DNA of 64,000 nucleotides, taken from NCBI GenBank assembly GCA_021775355.1, contig JAJFHZ010000010.1, positions 62,001 through 126,000 on the forward strand, given 5' to 3'. The notes under the pieces are model-generated. The model was not told where the DNA came from. It was given only the letters and a program-made list of their open reading frames with translations, and did no database searches. This document shows, piece after piece, positions 61,024 to 64,000 of this stretch (positions within the stretch are counted from its first letter, which is position 1; every line of letters begins with the position of its first letter). This DNA is from Amylibacter sp. GTDB lineage: Bacteria > Pseudomonadota > Alphaproteobacteria > Rhodobacterales > Rhodobacteraceae. Both the position numbers and the translations under genes were made by a program.

Positions 61024-63450
61024 TCAGCACAATATTTTCTTGCGGGCAGTATCATAAGCCGCCGATTTTAACAAAGTTGCTTTGCTGTTTCGGCCAAAGG
61101 CGTTCACTTCAAAACTGCCTGCCTTAAGCGCATCAACAGGCAGGTAGCCCAGCACAAGGGATTTTCCAACTGAATAGCCAAAGTTACCACTGGTGGTTTG
61201 TGCCACAACCTTGCCATCTGTCAGTATCGCTTCACCGCCAAAGACATGTAAAGGATCATCAAGTGCCAGACAAACAAGTTTCTGGGTCACACCCTGTTCT
61301 TTGATCTTGGCCAAAGCATCCCTCCCGATAAAGTCGCCCTTATTCCAGTCAATCAGGAACTGCAAGCCAGCCTCAAAAGGGTTGTAATCGGGCGTGATAT
61401 CCAGCCCCCAAGCCAGATAGCGTTTTTCAAGACGCAAGCTGTCAATCGCGCGGTAACCCGCATTGGCTAGACCAAACTCTTTGCCAGCCTCTTGCAGCAA
61501 TTCAAAGGTATAGGCCATGTATTCTGTTGGGATATACAATTCCCACCCCAATTCGCCGATATATGTTACACGGTAAGCCATTGCGGGGGCATAACCGATG
61601 CAAATATCGCGGGTGGACATGAAGGGAAACCCTTCGTGACTAACATCCGCGTCAGTGACTTTTTCCAGTACTTTACGCGCCAAAGGCCCAGCCACATTGA
61701 TCACACCGTAAGCCGAGGTGATGTCTCGAATTTGAACTGCGCCATCGAACTGCGCCATATTGCGATCAATCCAATCACGATCCCGTATCCCTAGGGCAGA
61801 ACCGGTGATCAACCAGTAACAATCATCTGCGCGGCGGATAATCGTGACATCGGCCTCTATGCCGCCGCGTTCATTGCAAAGCTGCGTATAAGTGGCACCG
61901 CCCACGGGTTTATCCACATTGGCCACCGCCATGTATTGCAGGAATGCGCAGGCGTCATTGCCGCTGATCTCAAACTTGGTGAACGATGACATATCGAACA
62001 GCACAGCGCCCTCACGCGCCAACCCATGTTCACGCCCCACGGTTTCGGCCTGACCCGGGCGGTTAAACCCGAACTGATCTTCTTGTGCAATATCGCCATG
62101 CGCAAACCAGTTGGCCCGTTCCCAACCGAATTTTGCACCAAACACAGCACCTTGGCTTTTCAGGGTCTGATAAAGCGGGCTGCGGCGCACGGCACGCGCA
62201 CTTTCCATTTCCTCACCCGGCCAATGGATGGCGTAGTATTGTGCATAGCTTTCTATTGCGCGGTCGTGCAGAAATTTTTGACCCGCATGCAGCGGGCCGA
62301 AGCGACGAATGTCAAAGGCCCACAGATCAAGCCCGGCATCGCCATGTAAAATCCAGTTTGCGGCCGCCTTACCTGCCCCGCCGGATGCAGCAATGCCAGA
62401 TGTAAAGGCGCAGGCGGCAAAGAAATTATCCAAGCCCGGCACCATGCCCATAATCGGCTCACCATCAGGCGAGATCGGGATCGGGCCGTTGACGATAGTG
62501 CGGATACCCAACTCACCCAATATAGGCAGGCGTTCCATCGCAGGTTCCAGAAACTCTTCCAGACGATCCATATCGCCATCAAATAAATGGCGTTCGCATT
62601 CCCACGGGAAGCCCTCTTTCGGGTTGACCTTATTGGTGATTTTTTCCCAACCACCAATCGCTAAAGCCCCCGGTTCAGGCTTGGCATAATAACCACCGTC
62701 AGGATCACGGAATGCGGGCAGATCGTCAGGAATTTCACTGGTTTTCTCGGTCACCAAATACTGGTGTTCAACCACGCCTGCGGGAATTTCAACACCGGCC
62801 ATCCAGCCCACTTGCCGCGCCCAAAGACCAGCTGCATTTACCACCATGCCCGCTTCAATCGTGCCATGATCAGTGACCACATGTGTAATGCGACTGCCTT
62901 TGCGCGCAAGATCCTTGACCATTACCCCTTCAATAATCCGCCCACCATTTTGGCGGATACCTTTGGCATAAGCATAGGTCAGTGAATTAGGGTCGATATG
63001 CCCGTCATCGGGAATAAATGCGGCCCCGATCAGATCATCAACCGCCATCAACGGGTAAATTTCCAGTGCTTCTTTCGGGGTCAGCATATTCATTTCAAAC
63101 CCAACCGCCTGTGCGGCTGAATAAGATTTCAACAGCTCGTCCCAGCGGTCCTGGCTTGATGCAATCCGCATACTGCCAACTTTGCGCCAACTGGGGTTTT
63201 GGCCTGTTTCAGCCTCCAGATTATCGAACAGTTTCACACTGTCGCTCATCAACCTCATCAGGTTTTGTTGCGAACGGAACTGCCCCACCAAACCTGCGGC
63301 GTGCCATGTGGCCCCTTCGGTCAGTTTGGATTTTTCCAGCAGCACCACATCACGTGCGCCCTGTTTTATAAGATGATATGCGATCGAGGTGCCGATAACG
63401 CCGCCACCGATGATGACGATCTGTGCACTTGTAGGAAACGAAGTGGCCAT
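61024..63450 (-). CDS. FAD-GcvT fusion, dimethylglycine/sarcosine dehydrogenase-like
   Basis: 808 residues from the ATG at 63450 (MATSFPTSAQIVIIGGG); the open frame continues upstream into the MttB-type gene and is not used. The N-terminal half is a DAO fold with IVIIGGGVIGTSIAYHLIKQGA and TEGATWHAAGLVGQ, where His50 matches the His that binds FAD covalently in dimethylglycine dehydrogenase. The C-terminal half (from about 420) is an aminomethyltransferase (GcvT) domain (NERGGIEADVTIIRR, AYRVTYIGELGWELYIP). It probably demethylates an N-methylated glycine to feed tetrahydrofolate. It lies 28 bp downstream of the MttB-type gene. Confidence 0.88.
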   Translation of the reverse strand: MATSFPTSAQIVIIGGGVIGTSIAYHLIKQGARDVVLLEKSKLTEGATWHAAGLVGQFRSQQNLMRLMSDSVKLFDNLEAETGQNPSWRKVGSMRIASSQDRWDELLKSYSAAQAVGFEMNMLTPKEALEIYPLMAVDDLIGAAFIPDDGHIDPNSLTYAYAKGIRQNGGRIIEGVMVKDLARKGSRITHVVTDHGTIEAGMVVNAAGLWARQVGWMAGVEIPAGVVEHQYLVTEKTSEIPDDLPAFRDPDGGYYAKPEPGALAIGGWEKITNKVNPKEGFPWECERHLFDGDMDRLEEFLEPAMERLPILGELGIRTIVNGPIPISPDGEPIMGMVPGLDNFFAACAFTSGIAASGGAGKAAANWILHGDAGLDLWAFDIRRFGPLHAGQKFLHDRAIESYAQYYAIHWPGEEMESARAVRRSPLYQTLKSQGAVFGAKFGWERANWFAHGDIAQEDQFGFNRPGQAETVGREHGLAREGAVLFDMSSFTKFEISGNDACAFLQYMAVANVDKPVGGATYTQLCNERGGIEADVTIIRRADDCYWLITGSALGIRDRDWIDRNMAQFDGAVQIRDITSAYGVINVAGPLARKVLEKVTDADVSHEGFPFMSTRDICIGYAPAMAYRVTYIGELGWELYIPTEYMAYTFELLQEAGKEFGLANAGYRAIDSLRLEKRYLAWGLDITPDYNPFEAGLQFLIDWNKGDFIGRDALAKIKEQGVTQKLVCLALDDPLHVFGGEAILTDGKVVAQTTSGNFGYSVGKSLVLGYLPVDALKAGSFEVNAFGRNSKATLLKSAAYDTARKKILC

Positions 63451-63478
63451 TGGGGTATCCAGTCTTGTGTTAGATATA

Positions 63479-64000
63479 TTATAATTGTTGTTGGCGACGG
63501 CGGTTAACACGACGTTCACGCACAGGCGCGCTAGAGCCGATCTCGATACGCTTCCAGCCTTCTTGCGGATGGCTATCACCTGCAACCAACCCTTCAAATT
63601 CACCCCTGATACGGTCATCAATAGATTTATCGAAGGCGACAGAATTCGGTGTTGAAAGGATTTCCAAGGCTTTATTCATCGCCCGTTGATGGATGGTGGA
63701 AGAGCCTTCCAGTTCCCATTTTTCGCGCAAGTTCCTATCTGCCAGTTCCGGCATAAACGTGGCCGAATGCATCCATTCCAGCGTCGACGGGTTATCCGCA
63801 AACATGCCCGCAGGTCCGGTATCTTTGATCTCTTGCAAAGCCACCGCTTCTTTTGAAAAGCCAAAGCCCCCGCGCACGGTTTTCACCATGCCGGCAATTT
63901 CATTGTCGATCAGCAGTTGGCCGAAATCAAACGACATCAAAGCATCCTGCAAACCGCCCATCACGATGAAATCGGCACCGGACAGTGCGCCCATCAGTGG
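63479..64000 (-). CDS. MttB-family methyltransferase, C-terminal part
   Basis: About 172 codons are visible, open to the window edge, so the N-terminal part lies outside. GGLQDALMSFDFGQLLIDNEIAGMVKTVRGG, MFADNPSTLEWMHSATFMPELADR and SIDDRIRGEFEGLVAGD are typical of the C-terminus of COG5598 trimethylamine methyltransferase relatives. No stop-codon readthrough for pyrrolysine is visible in this part. Such non-pyrrolysine members demethylate quaternary amines such as glycine betaine. Coupling with the FAD-GcvT gene suggests stepwise demethylation of a methylated amine. Confidence 0.85.
   Translation of the reverse strand, partial: PLMGALSGADFIVMGGLQDALMSFDFGQLLIDNEIAGMVKTVRGGFGFSKEAVALQEIKDTGPAGMFADNPSTLEWMHSATFMPELADRNLREKWELEGSSTIHQRAMNKALEILSTPNSVAFDKSIDDRIRGEFEGLVAGDSHPQEGWKRIEIGSSAPVRERRVNRRRQQQL

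Noticed and set aside
63451-63621. Upstream extension of the FAD-GcvT protein by 57 residues
   Set aside because: The extension overlaps the MttB-type gene and the FAD motif begins right after the ATG at 63450, the normal position for this family.
1-64000. Search for CRISPR arrays, rRNA, prophage structural genes and toxin-antitoxin pairs
   Set aside because: No regularly spaced direct repeats and no recognisable rRNA, phage or toxin-antitoxin genes were seen.

Overview
The window looks like chromosomal DNA of a marine Rhodobacterales (Roseobacter-type) alphaproteobacterium of moderate GC. The pointers are an AapJQMP-type general amino-acid transporter, a DUF3489-DUF2924-serine recombinase module, repeated DAO-family and GcvT-fused flavoproteins, an MttB-type methyltransferase and a split Mrp-like antiporter operon. 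The genus cannot be fixed from the sequence alone.

Layout. 1-5.8 kb: a partial MFS transporter, a secreted PHB-depolymerase-type esterase, an MmgE/PrpD protein, a small cytochrome c, an ArsR-permease pair behind a long nested dyad, and a small AT-rich membrane protein bracketed by short palindromic repeats. 5.8-13.4 kb: a ten-gene Mrp-like cation/proton antiporter operon (E-F-G-DUF4040-B-C-D-D-small protein-D, transcribed leftward) with no full MrpA. 13.8-20.8 kb: surface polysaccharide genes (KpsT- and KpsE-like without KpsM, a phosphomannomutase, an OpgB-like phosphoglycerol transferase) and a BaiN/HI0933-type flavoprotein. 20.9-24.4 kb: tRNA-Gln, a degenerate copy of its 3' half, a complete DUF3489-DUF2924-recombinase module and a chimeric IS6-type remnant.

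24.4-42.6 kb: a catabolic region. On the minus strand lie a sulfatase plus DAO oxidase pair, an oxidase-SDR-racemase set, a GntR/FCD regulator and aapJQMP. Diverging on the plus strand is an operon for a 2-oxoacid dehydrogenase (E1 alpha, E1 beta, E2 with two subunit-binding domains), ProC, an SDR, an unrecognised protein, a RidA paralogue lacking the catalytic Arg, and a truncated Cys/His-rich protein. Three closely related palindromes sit before the oxidase, aapJ and E1 alpha, which suggests one GntR regulon: take up an amino acid, oxidise it to a keto or imino acid, then decarboxylate it oxidatively.

42.6-45.8 kb: an IS graveyard in which two different IS6-family elements interrupt a second recombinase module and an Lrp-type regulator. 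45.9-59.2 kb: a thirteen-gene leftward operon (polyamine-type ABC transporter BCDA, class III aminotransferase, GNAT, CoA transferase A/B, M20 hydrolase, thiolase, HDAC-like polyamine deacetylase, DAO oxidase, RidA) with a divergent LysR gene, apparently for catabolism of an (acetylated) amine through a 3-oxoacid to acetyl-CoA. 59.4-64 kb: another DAO oxidase, a truncated HTH protein, a dimethylglycine-dehydrogenase-like FAD-GcvT protein and the C-terminal end of an MttB-family methyltransferase, pointing to methylated-amine use.

The most notable leads are the GntR-linked catabolic cluster with its unrecognised protein, the thirteen-gene amine operon, and the layered record of IS6 and recombinase activity. 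All function calls come from reading the sequence; no database search was run.
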